Shown here piece after piece: positions 1 to 8,886 of a stretch of 23,580 bases of DNA. Made by a program: the position numbers and the translations under genes. Each line of letters starts with the position of its first letter. Position 1 is the first letter of the stretch. This DNA is from Flavobacteriales bacterium (GTDB lineage: Bacteria > Bacteroidota > Bacteroidia > Flavobacteriales > Flavobacteriaceae). The DNA lies in the NCBI GenBank assembly GCA_027031025.1, contig JALVEJ010000243.1, positions 1-23,580 on the forward strand, read 5' to 3'. The notes under the pieces are model-generated. The model was given only the letters and a program-made list of their open reading frames with translations. It made no database searches and was not told where the DNA came from.

Positions 1-1
1 T

Positions 2-526
2 AATGTTTATGATGCTTTACAAGCTTGTAGTGAACATATTATCCAATTTGGCGGGCATAAATATGCAGCCGGATTGACAATTGCACCCGAAGAGTTTGAT
101 AATTTTAAAGCCAAATTTGAAGAAGTCGTTAAAAACACCATAACCGAAGCCTCTATGGTTCCCGAAATTCGTATTGATACCGATTTGTCATTTAAAGAAA
201 TCACTCGTAAATTTCACAATATACTGAAGCAAATGGCGCCTTTCGGACCCGGAAACATGAATCCGGTTTTTGTCACTCGAGGCGTAAATGATACCGGTTA
301 CAGCCGGACGGTCGGCAAAGAACAAAATCATCTAAAAGTGTCGTTACGGGAACTAAAATCGGGCTTAATGATGAGCGGTATCGGGTTTAATATGGCGGAC
401 AAAGCCGGTTTGGTTAAATCAGGAGTTCCTTTGGCAGTAGTTTATACTTTGGAAGAAAATCATTGGAACAATAAAGTCAGTTTACAGTTGCGAATCAAAG
501 ATATCAAACCGGTTTCAGAACTTTGA
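2..526 (+). CDS. recJ: Single-stranded-DNA-specific exonuclease RecJ, 3' end only
   Basis: The frame is open from base 2, so the gene begins outside the window and only about 174 C-terminal residues are seen. The motif FGGHKYAAG at residues 16-24 of the fragment is the GGH signature of the DHHA1 subdomain of RecJ/DHH phosphoesterases. The remaining part fits the C-terminal OB-fold of RecJ, including the segment APFGPGNMNPVF. RecJ degrades single-stranded DNA 5' to 3' in recombination and mismatch or base-excision repair. The catalytic DHH residues lie upstream of the window and cannot be checked. The next gene, mvaD, starts 16 bases after the stop on the same strand, so the two may be co-transcribed. 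The internal ATG at 74 is not a start, because homology continues upstream of it. Confidence 0.93.
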   Translation, partial: NVYDALQACSEHIIQFGGHKYAAGLTIAPEEFDNFKAKFEEVVKNTITEASMVPEIRIDTDLSFKEITRKFHNILKQMAPFGPGNMNPVFVTRGVNDTGYSRTVGKEQNHLKVSLRELKSGLMMSGIGFNMADKAGLVKSGVPLAVVYTLEENHWNNKVSLQLRIKDIKPVSEL

Positions 527-542
527 TTTTTTTTAAATAAAT

Positions 543-1601
543 ATGAAATTGAAAGAACAAGATTTTATCAATACTTACCGAGATATTTCGTATCCGGACA
601 AAATAGATTTATCAGCATCGGCACCATCTAATATCGCCTTGGTTAAATATTGGGGCAAGCATGGTATGCAATTACCTATGAATCCTTCGGTTAGTTTTAC
701 TTTAAATCAAAGTCGAACCAACACTACTGCGCATTTATCTCTTTTAAAATTGCCGTCTAAAACAGTTGAATTTCAATTTTTTTTAGACCAAAAACCTCGA
801 CCCGATTTTGAACCGAAAATAGCCGGTTTTTTTGAAAAGATAAAAGTTTATGCGCCGTTTATAACCGCATTTCATTGGCAGATTTATAGTCAAAATACCT
901 TTCCGCATTCCAGTGGTATTGCTTCATCAGCCAGTGCTTTTGCGGCTTTGGCAAAAATGATTGTGGATTTGGAAAAACAATTATTTCCGTCTCATAAAGA
1001 TGACAATTATTACAAGAAAAAAGCCTCCTTTTTAGCTCGTCTCGGTTCCGGTAGCGCTTCTCGCAGCATTGCACATCCGGTTATGATTTGGGGCAAACAT
1101 CCCGGCATACCGGACACTTCCGATTTATATGCAGTAGCACCTGATTTTGAATTACATCCTGTATTTAAAAATTTTAGAGACAGTATCATTTTGGTAGAAA
1201 AAGGACAGAAAAAGGTATCAAGTACCGCCGGACACAATTTGATGGCAAAGCACCCTTTTAAAGCCATACGCAAGCAACAAGCATTTTTACACGCTTTACA
1301 AATGACCCAATATTTGAAATCAGGTGATTTGGATAATTTTATCAAACTAACCGAAGCCGAAGCGCTCAGTTTACATGCTTTGATGATGACTTCCGACCCT
1401 AACTACATTTTAATACAACCGGGCACCTTGAAAGTGATACAATTAATACGGCATTTAAGACAAACTTTAAACCTACCCGTTTGCTTTACGCTTGATGCCG
1501 GTGCCAATGTGCATGTTTTATATCCAGATAAAATCTCCGATAATTTAGAAAAATATTTATTCTCAAAGTTAACATACGAAATAATTCACGATTATATATA
1601 A
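543..1601 (+). CDS. mvaD: Diphosphomevalonate decarboxylase (mevalonate diphosphate decarboxylase)
   Basis: A 352-residue protein of the GHMP kinase superfamily. It carries out ATP-dependent decarboxylation of mevalonate 5-diphosphate to isopentenyl diphosphate, the last step of the mevalonate route used by many flavobacteria. Visible signatures are SAPSNIALVKYWGKHG (about residues 26-41), LPMNPSVSFTLN, the phosphate-binding glycine/serine loop SSGIASSASAFAALA, the segment LGSGSASRSI, and LDAGANVHVLYP near the C terminus, which supplies the conserved catalytic Asp. Length is normal for the family. The ATG lies 16 bases after recJ. No other mevalonate-pathway gene is in the window. No clear terminator follows; the 121 bases downstream are AT-rich. 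Confidence 0.95.
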   Translation: MKLKEQDFINTYRDISYPDKIDLSASAPSNIALVKYWGKHGMQLPMNPSVSFTLNQSRTNTTAHLSLLKLPSKTVEFQFFLDQKPRPDFEPKIAGFFEKIKVYAPFITAFHWQIYSQNTFPHSSGIASSASAFAALAKMIVDLEKQLFPSHKDDNYYKKKASFLARLGSGSASRSIAHPVMIWGKHPGIPDTSDLYAVAPDFELHPVFKNFRDSIILVEKGQKKVSSTAGHNLMAKHPFKAIRKQQAFLHALQMTQYLKSGDLDNFIKLTEAEALSLHALMMTSDPNYILIQPGTLKVIQLIRHLRQTLNLPVCFTLDAGANVHVLYPDKISDNLEKYLFSKLTYEIIHDYI

Positions 1602-1722
1602 CACAATAAACCGCCCTAATAATTATCAATTTTTTAATTTTTATTATTTTTTCCTTTCAAAGGATAAAAAATAATTTATTTCTTATTATCTTGGGGGCAT
1701 TAATATTAAAAACTAACTAAGT

Positions 1723-3645
1723 ATGAAAAAAATTACCTTTTTATTGATGTTCATGATTGGTTTTTTGAGCTTAAATGCTCAAAACCGCATGATGACCAAA
1801 GAACAAGAACGCCATTATTTACAAACCGTAAGACCCGTACAACACCATTTTGACCACTTACGCAGTCCTAATGCGACAGTTGTATTGAGTGAGAACTTCG
1901 ATAGTGCGGCTTTGCCTACAGGTTGGAACGTTGTAGATAATACCGGAAATGGCGGCTGGACTTTTGTTGCTGATTATAACGGACAAACACTTGATGGCAC
2001 TCCTTTTGCCATGGTAGATAGTGACGGATATGGAAGTGTTGATTTAGATACGGAATTGGTTTCTCCATCCATGGATGTTTCCGCTCTTAATAGTGTATTT
2101 GTATCTTTTGACCATTATTTTAATAGTTATGGAGGCAATGCCAATAATGAAATTGGAGATGTTGATGTTTATGATGGTACTCAATGGGTTAATGTATATT
2201 CTACTAACGCTGATGTTGGTGCTTGGGGTAATCCTGACCACCAACTGATTGATGTAACGGCTTATAAAAATGCCAACTTCCAAGTCCGGTTTCATTATTA
2301 TGATGCAAATTACGATTGGTATTGGGCAGTTGATAATGTTATGGTATTTGAACCTAGCAATGATGATTTGGCAGTAACAGACGCACTTCCCGAAACCTTT
2401 TTGCCTAATATGCCTTTTAATTTAACCGGCTATGTTTATAATAATGGCTCAAACACCCAAAACGCATTTGATGTTACTTTTAACATTAAAGATACTTCAA
2501 ATGCTAATGTGTTTACAGAAACAGTTAACATTACAGGTGCGGCTTTGGCAAGTGGTAATACTTATGTAGTTACCAGCACTACACAACCATCTTTACCCGC
2601 CGGCACCTATACTTTGGAAGTTATGGTAGCCTTAACCGGTGATCAAGATACTACAAATGATACTTACACAACGCAACTCTATATTATTGACTACCCCAGC
2701 ACTTACAATATGGATACGGTGTATAGTTATGTTGCTTTTGATGGAGATATGAGCGGTGATAACGGCAACTTGGTTACCTTTGATATTAACTCCGGTGCAG
2801 CAACAGCACAAGGCGCATTAGTATCTTCTGATTTCTTTACATCAGGCACTTTTATTAACGATGTTTTAGTTGCCGTTGAATATGGCACCAATGCAGTTTA
2901 CTTAATTGATGGTTCGGGCGCCGCACATAGAGTCGGCTTTTTCCATGGGGATATTGGTACAGCCAGTATTTCAGCTATTGCTTATGACAATGCCTTACAA
3001 GTGGGTTACTTAACTAACGGTACTGTTTTGTTAACTTTTGATATGACATTAAATACGACTATTGTTGGTGCGATGAACAATGCCGGTTTAATGATTGGTA
3101 TGGATGTAGACAACAATGGTAATTTATACGGTGTTGATATTGTTGATGATCAATTATATAGTATTGACCCAACTACCGGTGTAGCTACCGGCATAGGACC
3201 TGTTGGACTGGATTTAAGTTATGCTCAAGACATAGGAGCTGACCCAACTACAGGAAATTTATATGGAACTTTATATGAAGTAGGTAACAGTACCGGTGGA
3301 CTGTATATATTTGACAAAGTAACCGGTGCAGCTACTGCCATAGGAACCCCCGGTTCAGATGAATATACCATCTGTGCGATTAAAGGCACCACGGTCTCTA
3401 TTTCTGAAAATCATATAGCCGGACTTAAAGTTTACCCGAACCCTACTAATGGTATGATTTTAGTCAATGCTGATGAAAGTATCCAAAATATTGCTATTGT
3501 AAATTTAACCGGACAAGTTGTTAAAACCTTTGCAAATGACGGCTTAAATGCACAATTGGATTTGAGTGATTTAGCTGCCGGAAATTATATTCTTAAAATA
3601 ACGACTGACCAAACTGTCGGTTCTTATCAAATTATTAAAAAATAA
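1723..3645 (+). CDS. Secreted modular protein with T9SS type A C-terminal sorting domain
   Basis: A 640-residue exported protein. An N-terminal signal peptide (about residues 1-20, ending in LNAQ) is followed by a region starting LSENFDSAALPTGW that resembles the choice-of-anchor J / MAM-like jelly-roll adhesin domain. Then comes a CARDB-like immunoglobulin-type region (about 220-325), and then a repetitive part (about 330-560) with blocks such as LYSIDPTTGVATGIG and ADPTTGNLYGTLY, suggesting beta-propeller blades. The last roughly 75 residues begin LKVYPNPTNG and end YQIIKK, a type A sorting domain for the type IX secretion system and cell-surface attachment. No catalytic motif was recognised, so adhesion or surface binding is an inference. 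A terminator follows. It has its own 5' region and seems monocistronic. Confidence 0.88.
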   Translation: MKKITFLLMFMIGFLSLNAQNRMMTKEQERHYLQTVRPVQHHFDHLRSPNATVVLSENFDSAALPTGWNVVDNTGNGGWTFVADYNGQTLDGTPFAMVDSDGYGSVDLDTELVSPSMDVSALNSVFVSFDHYFNSYGGNANNEIGDVDVYDGTQWVNVYSTNADVGAWGNPDHQLIDVTAYKNANFQVRFHYYDANYDWYWAVDNVMVFEPSNDDLAVTDALPETFLPNMPFNLTGYVYNNGSNTQNAFDVTFNIKDTSNANVFTETVNITGAALASGNTYVVTSTTQPSLPAGTYTLEVMVALTGDQDTTNDTYTTQLYIIDYPSTYNMDTVYSYVAFDGDMSGDNGNLVTFDINSGAATAQGALVSSDFFTSGTFINDVLVAVEYGTNAVYLIDGSGAAHRVGFFHGDIGTASISAIAYDNALQVGYLTNGTVLLTFDMTLNTTIVGAMNNAGLMIGMDVDNNGNLYGVDIVDDQLYSIDPTTGVATGIGPVGLDLSYAQDIGADPTTGNLYGTLYEVGNSTGGLYIFDKVTGAATAIGTPGSDEYTICAIKGTTVSISENHIAGLKVYPNPTNGMILVNADESIQNIAIVNLTGQVVKTFANDGLNAQLDLSDLAAGNYILKITTDQTVGSYQIIKK

Positions 3646-3669
3646 ATTTAAGATACAATTTTAGTTTTT

Positions 3670-3701
3670 AAAGAAGCTGCTCGTAAGGGTGGCTTCTTTT
3701 T
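3670..3701 (+). terminator. Rho-independent terminator after the T9SS protein gene
   Basis: Arms AAAGAAGC (3670-3677) and GCTTCTTT (3692-3699) pair perfectly around a 14-base loop, and the right arm runs into a T-rich tract. It lies 25 bases after the stop codon at 3645. Confidence 0.8.
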
Positions 3702-3755
3702 ATCTATAAAAAAGGATGTTTCGAAGTTTAGATGAAAAAAATCAATAAGATAGGC

Positions 3756-3785
3756 TTGCTATTTAAAAAAAAGTTTATAAATTTG
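3756..3785 (+). promoter_or_regulatory. Promoter of rpmE2 (Bacteroidota type)
   Basis: TTG at 3756-3758 and TAAATTTG at 3778-3785 match the -33 (TTG) and -7 (TAnnTTTG) elements of the Bacteroidota primary sigma factor, separated by 19 bases. The predicted start of transcription is about 3792, giving a leader of about 30 bases before the ATG at 3821. Confidence 0.7.
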
Positions 3786-3820
3786 CACACTCGAAATATG
3801 GATATTTAAAACAGAATACA

Positions 3821-4072
3821 ATGAAAAAAGGCATTCACCCCGAAAATTATAGAATGGTTGCATTTAAAGATATGTCTAACGGCGAAATTTATTTAACTCG
3901 TTCAACCGCAGAAGCCAAAGATACAATAGAAGTAGATGGAGTTGAGTATCCTTTGGTAAAAGTAGAAATTTCAAGAACTTCACATCCGTTCTATACCGGT
4001 AAAATGAAGCTCGTTGATACAGCCGGACGTATTGATAAGTTTAAGAAAAAATACGCAAAGTTTAAAAAATAA
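3821..4072 (+). CDS. rpmE2: 50S ribosomal protein L31, type B
   Basis: An 83-residue protein beginning [18 protein letters not shown], with [20 protein letters not shown] in the middle and a lysine-rich C terminus ([11 protein letters not shown]). These are hallmarks of L31, a large-subunit protein that bridges to the small subunit. There is no cysteine in the protein, so it is the zinc-independent (C-minus, type B) form; in the C-plus form cysteines bind zinc. Type B L31 is common in Bacteroidota, often as the only copy, so zinc regulation should not be assumed. The gene stands alone between its own promoter and a strong terminator. Confidence 0.97.
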   Translation: MKKGIHPENYRMVAFKDMSNGEIYLTRSTAEAKDTIEVDGVEYPLVKVEISRTSHPFYTGKMKLVDTAGRIDKFKKKYAKFKK

Positions 4073-4096
4073 ACCGGTCGAAATAAAATTTTATTT

Positions 4097-4130
4097 AAAC
4101 CTGTCAATAGTTTTTTTGACAGGTTTTTTT
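4097..4130 (+). terminator. Strong terminator after rpmE2, possibly bidirectional
   Basis: Arms AAACCTGTCAA (4097-4107) and TTGACAGGTTT (4116-4126) pair perfectly (11 bp) around an 8-base loop, followed by a T run to 4130. The A-rich left flank gives a weaker T run on the minus strand, so it could also stop the convergent transcript that ends at 4203. Confidence 0.88.
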
Positions 4131-4202
4131 ATGGAACCTGATTCGTCTCGAATTTTAATTTTTTTTAGTTTAATTTCAAAAATATCAAAAGATTTAACTT
4201 AC

Positions 4203-5402
4203 TTACTTCTTATTGAGATTAAAATCAAAACGGTAACGCAGATATAAACCCAAAGCATAATCCCACCGGTGATAAACTTCGGAGTTATAATACATACTTT
4301 GAATACTTGACCGGTTCAGTTGGTAATATACATCGACTATGAAAGCTAAATCTAAATCGGGGAAAACTTCTTTTTGGTATCTTGTCGAAAAAGATAATAG
4401 TTGCCTTTTGGGTTCGGCATGATACTTAAACACATCTGCCGGTTGATTGTGATTATCCAAAAATTTTTCGACCCGGCGGCTTACCGATTGAAACATATCA
4501 TTGCCTTTTGGCGCTACAAATTGGTTGGCTTTCCAATAGGATAAAAAAGCTTGCCAATACCGGTATTTGACAAAAACTTGCCATTTGTGCGCATAACCCG
4601 AAGTAAAAAGAAGTTCTTCGGGATTATCAGTGTTGGTATCCAAACGCAGATATTGGTATTTTAGTCCTATACTTGTCCGGTTATTGAGGAGGTTTTCTAG
4701 AGATAATCCTAAGGCAGAGTTGGCAAAAACCACTGCATTATTAACCGAATTGTTTCCACTACTTCTGACATTAATTTGTCCGCCACGGTGTTGGAGGTAA
4801 ATTTGCAACGGAACAGATAATCGCCAATGTTTAAATGTTTGCCTGAAAATTGTAGTTTGTCCAAAATTGAGCCGTTCACGTCTATGATCGTTTTTGTAGA
4901 TAAACTGTTCCCATTCCAACCAAGTATCGGTTTGCCAATGTTTGTTTTTAAAGCGATGTTGCAAACCGTGTTCGATTCGCCGCTTGTCCAAAAGTCGTTC
5001 AAAAGCATAAATCTCATCAGGTAATTGGTGCCGGTCATCTGTATAAAGCTTGCCTATGTAAAACCGGTTGTTGCCTTTTTTGATTTCCAAACCGACAAAA
5101 GGTATCGGCTGTTCAAAACCAATGGTTCCAAAATATTTTAAGGCGTAAAAGCCCGCTTTTAACCGGTAATTTTGATGGGCTTGGTATTTTAATGACACTT
5201 CTGTTTGGTTACCCAATAAGGTATAGCCATCGGCAATCAGATTAAAATATTCATTGTCCTTAACAAAAGCCCAATTGTCTATTCCTAGCGCCAATGTTTT
5301 TGGAGAAAAGTTGGTTGAATCGTTAGAAATCAATAAATTATCATATTGGGCAGCCGCAGCATAACAAATAAAAAATAATAAAATACCGGAAAACTTTTGC
5401 AT
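4203..5402 (-). CDS. Outer-membrane beta-barrel protein, function unknown
   Basis: The ATG at 5402 gives 399 residues with a signal peptide at the very N terminus (MQKFSGILLFFICYAAAAQ). The upstream in-frame ATG at 5495 is rejected because it would add a hydrophilic 31-residue extension and overlap the previous gene. The mature part is rich in aromatic residues in alternating patterns typical of long amphipathic beta strands and ends in an aromatic-rich strand (LGLYLRYRFDF), as outer-membrane barrels do. The general look recalls porin-like or capsule-assembly (Wzi-like) barrels, but I recognise no specific family. It starts 4 bases after the stop of the smaller barrel gene at 5407 and is the last gene of the S41-peptidase operon. 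Confidence 0.75.
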   Translation of the reverse strand: MQKFSGILLFFICYAAAAQYDNLLISNDSTNFSPKTLALGIDNWAFVKDNEYFNLIADGYTLLGNQTEVSLKYQAHQNYRLKAGFYALKYFGTIGFEQPIPFVGLEIKKGNNRFYIGKLYTDDRHQLPDEIYAFERLLDKRRIEHGLQHRFKNKHWQTDTWLEWEQFIYKNDHRRERLNFGQTTIFRQTFKHWRLSVPLQIYLQHRGGQINVRSSGNNSVNNAVVFANSALGLSLENLLNNRTSIGLKYQYLRLDTNTDNPEELLFTSGYAHKWQVFVKYRYWQAFLSYWKANQFVAPKGNDMFQSVSRRVEKFLDNHNQPADVFKYHAEPKRQLLSFSTRYQKEVFPDLDLAFIVDVYYQLNRSSIQSMYYNSEVYHRWDYALGLYLRYRFDFNLNKK

Positions 5403-5406
5403 CTTT

Positions 5407-5907
5407 TTAAAAATAAATGCGGATAAACGGAATAAAAGCATCTTGGTAAATACTTGTTTTGGGGTCAAATAAAAAGTTAAATTTAAAGCCGGCAACTACG
5501 GGACCATAGCGGTATCCCAAACCACCGAACAATGCCGGTGACCAAAATTTATGACTGACATTATTAAAATTTTGGTCAACATACAAATCTTCAAATTCCG
5601 CCGAGACTTCTAATTCTTTATAAGGATAAAATAGCGCCATGGTGTTAAATCCGTAAATATTGTATTTATAATCTACACCATAATACGATTTATTAGATTT
5701 GAGATAGGTGTATTGCACGCCGGCGCCCAGTTTAAATTTTTCAAAAGCATGGTAAATAATACCCGGTTGCAAACTAAAATAGGTATAGCCTGTACCTAGA
5801 CTCAATCCAAAGCCGCCGTAAAAACCAATTTTTTTAGAAGTTTTCTGAGCTTGTATTTGAAAAGACAAAAACAATAACACACTGACTAAGAAAATTTTGA
5901 GTTTCAT
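5407..5907 (-). CDS. Small outer-membrane beta-barrel protein
   Basis: 166 residues with a clear signal peptide (MKLKIFLVSVLLFLSFQIQAQ). It is followed by an 8-strand-type barrel pattern rich in Gly and aromatic residues (GFYGGFGLSLGTGYTYFSL, LGAGVQYTYLKSN, FGGLGYRYGPVVAGFKFNFLF), ending IPFIRIYF with a C-terminal phenylalanine typical of Omp insertion signals. The ligand or role is unknown. The gene starts 41 bases after the S41 peptidase stop and ends 4 bases before the next barrel gene, so the three are probably one transcript. Confidence 0.8.
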   Translation of the reverse strand: MKLKIFLVSVLLFLSFQIQAQKTSKKIGFYGGFGLSLGTGYTYFSLQPGIIYHAFEKFKLGAGVQYTYLKSNKSYYGVDYKYNIYGFNTMALFYPYKELEVSAEFEDLYVDQNFNNVSHKFWSPALFGGLGYRYGPVVAGFKFNFLFDPKTSIYQDAFIPFIRIYF

Positions 5908-5948
5908 ACTTTTTAATAGTTTAAAGATGAATATTAAAAAATTTTTTA

Positions 5949-7568
5949 TTATTTGTCTAATATTTTATTGTACTGCCCGGCATCATTCAAAATAGCTTTG
6001 GCTTTTAAAATGACCGGATCATGTGTGACGTTGTATTGAATCAAACCTTCTTTTTGAAAATACCGGTTGATTAAATCTTTGGATAATTCCGATAAGATAT
6101 AATCTTTATATTTTCTTAATAAATTGATATTCTGTAATTTATATTGGTTTTTTAATTGTTCATAAGCTTTGACAACCTTGTCATCTTGATGTTCTTTAAG
6201 GGCTTGTTTTTGGGCTTTTAATACCATTTTTTCGGCATCACTTTTTGGAAATAATTTCCGGTCTTTCATAAATTGGACAAGATTTTCAAAATCTTTATTT
6301 GTTAGTTTAAAATCCTCAATATTCGCAGGTTTGGGTTGGGTATAATAATACCAAGTAGCAAAGTCAAACAGAATACCTTTATTGATTAAATCTTTGATCA
6401 ATGATTCCGAAACATTGGTTTTCATTACGATGTCCGGCACAACACCGCCCAAATTATGCACTGTTCTACCATTAGAGGTTTTATAATCTTTTTCGGGCAA
6501 ATTGTCACGCATCAATAGCGGTTTCCCGTTTTTGTCTCGATGCCAATAATCAATTTTCTGAATCAGTCGTCCCGAAGGAATATAATATTTTGAAATGGTT
6601 TGCTTCATATAGGTGCCGTATTTAAGTTTGTATGTGCGTTGCACCAAACCTTTGCCGTAAGTAGTATCGCCTATGATAACGGCTCGGTCATAATCTTGCA
6701 AACTACCCGATAATATCTCTGATGCAGAAGCAGAGCGGTTATTAACTAGAATGACTATAGGAATAGTTTCATCAACAGAAGGATTGCGCGTCATATAAGT
6801 TTTATTATATTTCTCAAAACGCCCTTTGGTAGTAACGACAACCTTGTCTTTCGGTATGAAAAAATTGACAATTTTGATGACCTCGTTGAGCAACCCCCCG
6901 GGATTACCACGTACATCGATAATCAGTTTTTTGGCACCTTGGTTTTTGAGGTCCAACAAAGCTTTTTTGACTTGACGTGCCGCCAGTTGGTTAAATTTTA
7001 CAAAACGGATATAACCGATATCACCGTCTAAATAAGTGCCTGTAACGGCATCGAGTTTGATGTCGGCTCTTTTTACTTTTACCGGCATATTTTGGCCGTT
7101 TCGCTTGATTAACAACTTCACTTCGCTTCCGGCGGCACCTTTTAGAAGATTGGAGGCAACTTTCGGTGATAAATCAGCTATTTTTTTATCTTCAATTGCT
7201 ATGATGGCATCACCTATTTTGAGTTTTTCGGCTGCCGGCGAATCTTTAAATATGTCTGTTATCAGAATCAAGCTGTCTTTATAACGGATATTGATTCCCA
7301 AACCGCCAAAATGCCCTTCTTGACGCATTTTTTGGTTCAATATACCTTGTTCGTCGTAAAAGGTTGTAAAGCGGTCCAAACCGTTAAGCATCCGCTTGGT
7401 ATTTTTTTGCATCATATCACCAATATTGATGTCGTCAATATAATTGGTCGCCAACTTTTTAATCACATCATTATAAATTTCCATTTGCTTGCTAATCTCA
7501 AAATAGGGGTTTTGAGCCGTAAGGTTTATTGTGATAAATAAAAATATGCTACTGATAATTCGTTTCAT
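5949..7568 (-). CDS. S41 family C-terminal processing peptidase (Prc/CtpA type)
   Basis: With the ATG at 7568 the protein has 539 residues and begins with a signal peptide (MKRIISSIFLFITINLTAQ). The in-frame start at 7616 would bury that signal behind 16 residues and is not preferred. Order of parts: an N-terminal helical region; a PDZ domain (about 80-165, FGGLGINIRYKDS through SEVKLLIKRNGQ); the S41 protease core with VRGNPGGLL; the catalytic Ser region NNRSASASEIL; and the Lys region GDTTYGKGLVQ, giving the Ser-Lys dyad. A long helical C-terminal part follows. It acts in the periplasm on the C termini of exported proteins. As first gene of an operon with two barrel proteins, a role in their maturation or turnover is possible but inferred. 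Confidence 0.92.
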   Translation of the reverse strand: MKRIISSIFLFITINLTAQNPYFEISKQMEIYNDVIKKLATNYIDDINIGDMMQKNTKRMLNGLDRFTTFYDEQGILNQKMRQEGHFGGLGINIRYKDSLILITDIFKDSPAAEKLKIGDAIIAIEDKKIADLSPKVASNLLKGAAGSEVKLLIKRNGQNMPVKVKRADIKLDAVTGTYLDGDIGYIRFVKFNQLAARQVKKALLDLKNQGAKKLIIDVRGNPGGLLNEVIKIVNFFIPKDKVVVTTKGRFEKYNKTYMTRNPSVDETIPIVILVNNRSASASEILSGSLQDYDRAVIIGDTTYGKGLVQRTYKLKYGTYMKQTISKYYIPSGRLIQKIDYWHRDKNGKPLLMRDNLPEKDYKTSNGRTVHNLGGVVPDIVMKTNVSESLIKDLINKGILFDFATWYYYTQPKPANIEDFKLTNKDFENLVQFMKDRKLFPKSDAEKMVLKAQKQALKEHQDDKVVKAYEQLKNQYKLQNINLLRKYKDYILSELSKDLINRYFQKEGLIQYNVTHDPVILKAKAILNDAGQYNKILDK

Positions 7569-7668
7569 AGGCTTTGGTAATTTAAATTTTTTTCTTGCAA
7601 AAATCCCACCAAACAAGTTTGATAAAAATGTTTATATTTAATTTTTTAAAAATACACAATTTTTGCAA

Positions 7669-8772
7669 ATGAATTCCGACACGCTTTTTTATCTTTTAGC
7701 TTTACAAAAGGTCAAAAATATAGGCGATATTTCCGCCAAAAAATTGTTGCGGCATTTTGGTTCGGCACAAGCTGTTTTTGAAGCGGCAAAGCATAATGAG
7801 ATTGAAGTGCAAGATATCGGTTCGGTAATGATTCGCAGTTTGAAAAACTTTAATGATTGGCAACGTGTAACCGAAGAAATCAAATATATTGAACAAAATC
7901 AATTGAAAGTTGTCAGTATTTTTGACGACGACTATCCATATAGGCTACAACATGCACCGGATGGTCCCATTTTGTTTTTTTATCAAGGCAATGCCGACTT
8001 GAATCATCGCAAGATGATTAGTGTAGTCGGCACCCGGAATATGACCTCATACGGCAAACGAATGGTTGCGGAAATCATAGAAGGTTTAGTAGATTATAAA
8101 CCTGTGATTATTAGCGGATTGGCTTATGGTGTTGATGTTGAGGCGCATTTGCAAGCTTTAAAATACGACTTGCCAACCATAGGCGTTTTGGGACATGGTT
8201 TTCAACGGGTTTATCCGGCAATTCATCAAAAAATAGCTCGTCAAATGTTGGAAAATGGTGGTTTAATTTCCGAATTTTGGCATACCGACCCGGTAGATCG
8301 GAACAATTTTTTAAAGCGTAACCGTATTGTTGCCGGTATGTCTGAGGCTGTCATCATTATTGAATCTGCTGAAAAAGGCGGCGCTTTGGTTACGGCTGAT
8401 ATAGCCAACTCCTACAATCGTGATGTTTTTGCTGTTCCGGGACGCGCTTCCGACACCTTTAGCAAAGGTTGTAACAATTTGATAAAGAACAACAAAGCAG
8501 CTCTGATTACCGAAGCGGAAGATATCATTAATATGCTGCAATGGACCGAAGAAAAAGTTAAACCTGCTAGTCCCCAACTTAATTTGTTTGTTGATTTAAA
8601 TGAGGATGAACAAGCTATCTTCGATTTATTGCAAACTGAAGGTAAAATTTCATTAGATGAAATGTCTTTAAGGCTTAAAATGCCCGTTTCTAAATTGGCA
8701 CAAATTTTACTCCAAATGGAACTTAATAATATTGTCACCTCATTGCCGGGCAAGTTTTTTGAATTATTGTAA
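7669..8772 (+). CDS. dprA: DNA-processing protein DprA
   Basis: 367 residues from the ATG at 7669; the TTG two codons upstream is less likely. An N-terminal HhH/SAM-like region (about 1-70) is followed by the Rossmann-like DprA domain with ISVVGTRNMTSYGKRM, VIISGLAYGVDVEAH, GLISEF, NRIVAGMSEAVIIIESAEKGGALVTA and AVPGRASDTFSKGCN. The last roughly 60 residues form a winged-helix (DML1-like) domain. DprA binds incoming single-stranded DNA and loads RecA during natural transformation, and is widely conserved in Bacteroidota whether or not competence is known. The gene is divergent from the S41 peptidase gene; the intervening 100 bases contain no convincing TAnnTTTG box on either strand. Confidence 0.96.
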   Translation: MNSDTLFYLLALQKVKNIGDISAKKLLRHFGSAQAVFEAAKHNEIEVQDIGSVMIRSLKNFNDWQRVTEEIKYIEQNQLKVVSIFDDDYPYRLQHAPDGPILFFYQGNADLNHRKMISVVGTRNMTSYGKRMVAEIIEGLVDYKPVIISGLAYGVDVEAHLQALKYDLPTIGVLGHGFQRVYPAIHQKIARQMLENGGLISEFWHTDPVDRNNFLKRNRIVAGMSEAVIIIESAEKGGALVTADIANSYNRDVFAVPGRASDTFSKGCNNLIKNNKAALITEAEDIINMLQWTEEKVKPASPQLNLFVDLNEDEQAIFDLLQTEGKISLDEMSLRLKMPVSKLAQILLQMELNNIVTSLPGKFFELL

Positions 8773-8827
8773 TTTTTTATGTGAAATTCATAAACTTATG
8801 ATAATATTTTGTCAATAGTGAATTTTA

Positions 8828-8860
8828 TTGTTTCTATTTTGTTGTTTTTTAGTAATTTTG
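8828..8860 (+). promoter_or_regulatory. Promoter of the PAS protein gene
   Basis: TAATTTTG at 8853-8860 is a perfect -7 box, with TTG at 8828-8830 upstream (22-base gap). The predicted transcription start near 8867 lies about 20 bases before the ATG at 8887. It therefore argues against the upstream in-frame start at 8809, which lies before the promoter. Confidence 0.65.
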
Positions 8861-8886
8861 TATATCAAACAACACATACTTACATT

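Noticed and set aside
859..1345. Antisense frames within mvaD (859-1074 and 1010-1345, minus)
   Set aside because: They lie wholly inside a confident gene, have no promoter and no recognisable protein features.
1691..1703. GGGGGCATT before the T9SS gene as partner of AATGCCCCC before nrdA (14557-14567)
   Set aside because: A nine-base complementary match between two leaders 13 kb apart, with no further similarity; probably chance.
5403..5495. Extended start of the 399-residue barrel protein
   Set aside because: The signal peptide begins at the ATG at 5402; the longer form overlaps the preceding gene and places 31 residues before the signal.
8809..8886. N-terminal extension of the PAS protein with a hydrophobic segment
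   Set aside because: A perfect -7 box lies inside it at 8853-8860, so it would be promoter DNA; the ATG at 8887 fits the PAS domain better.
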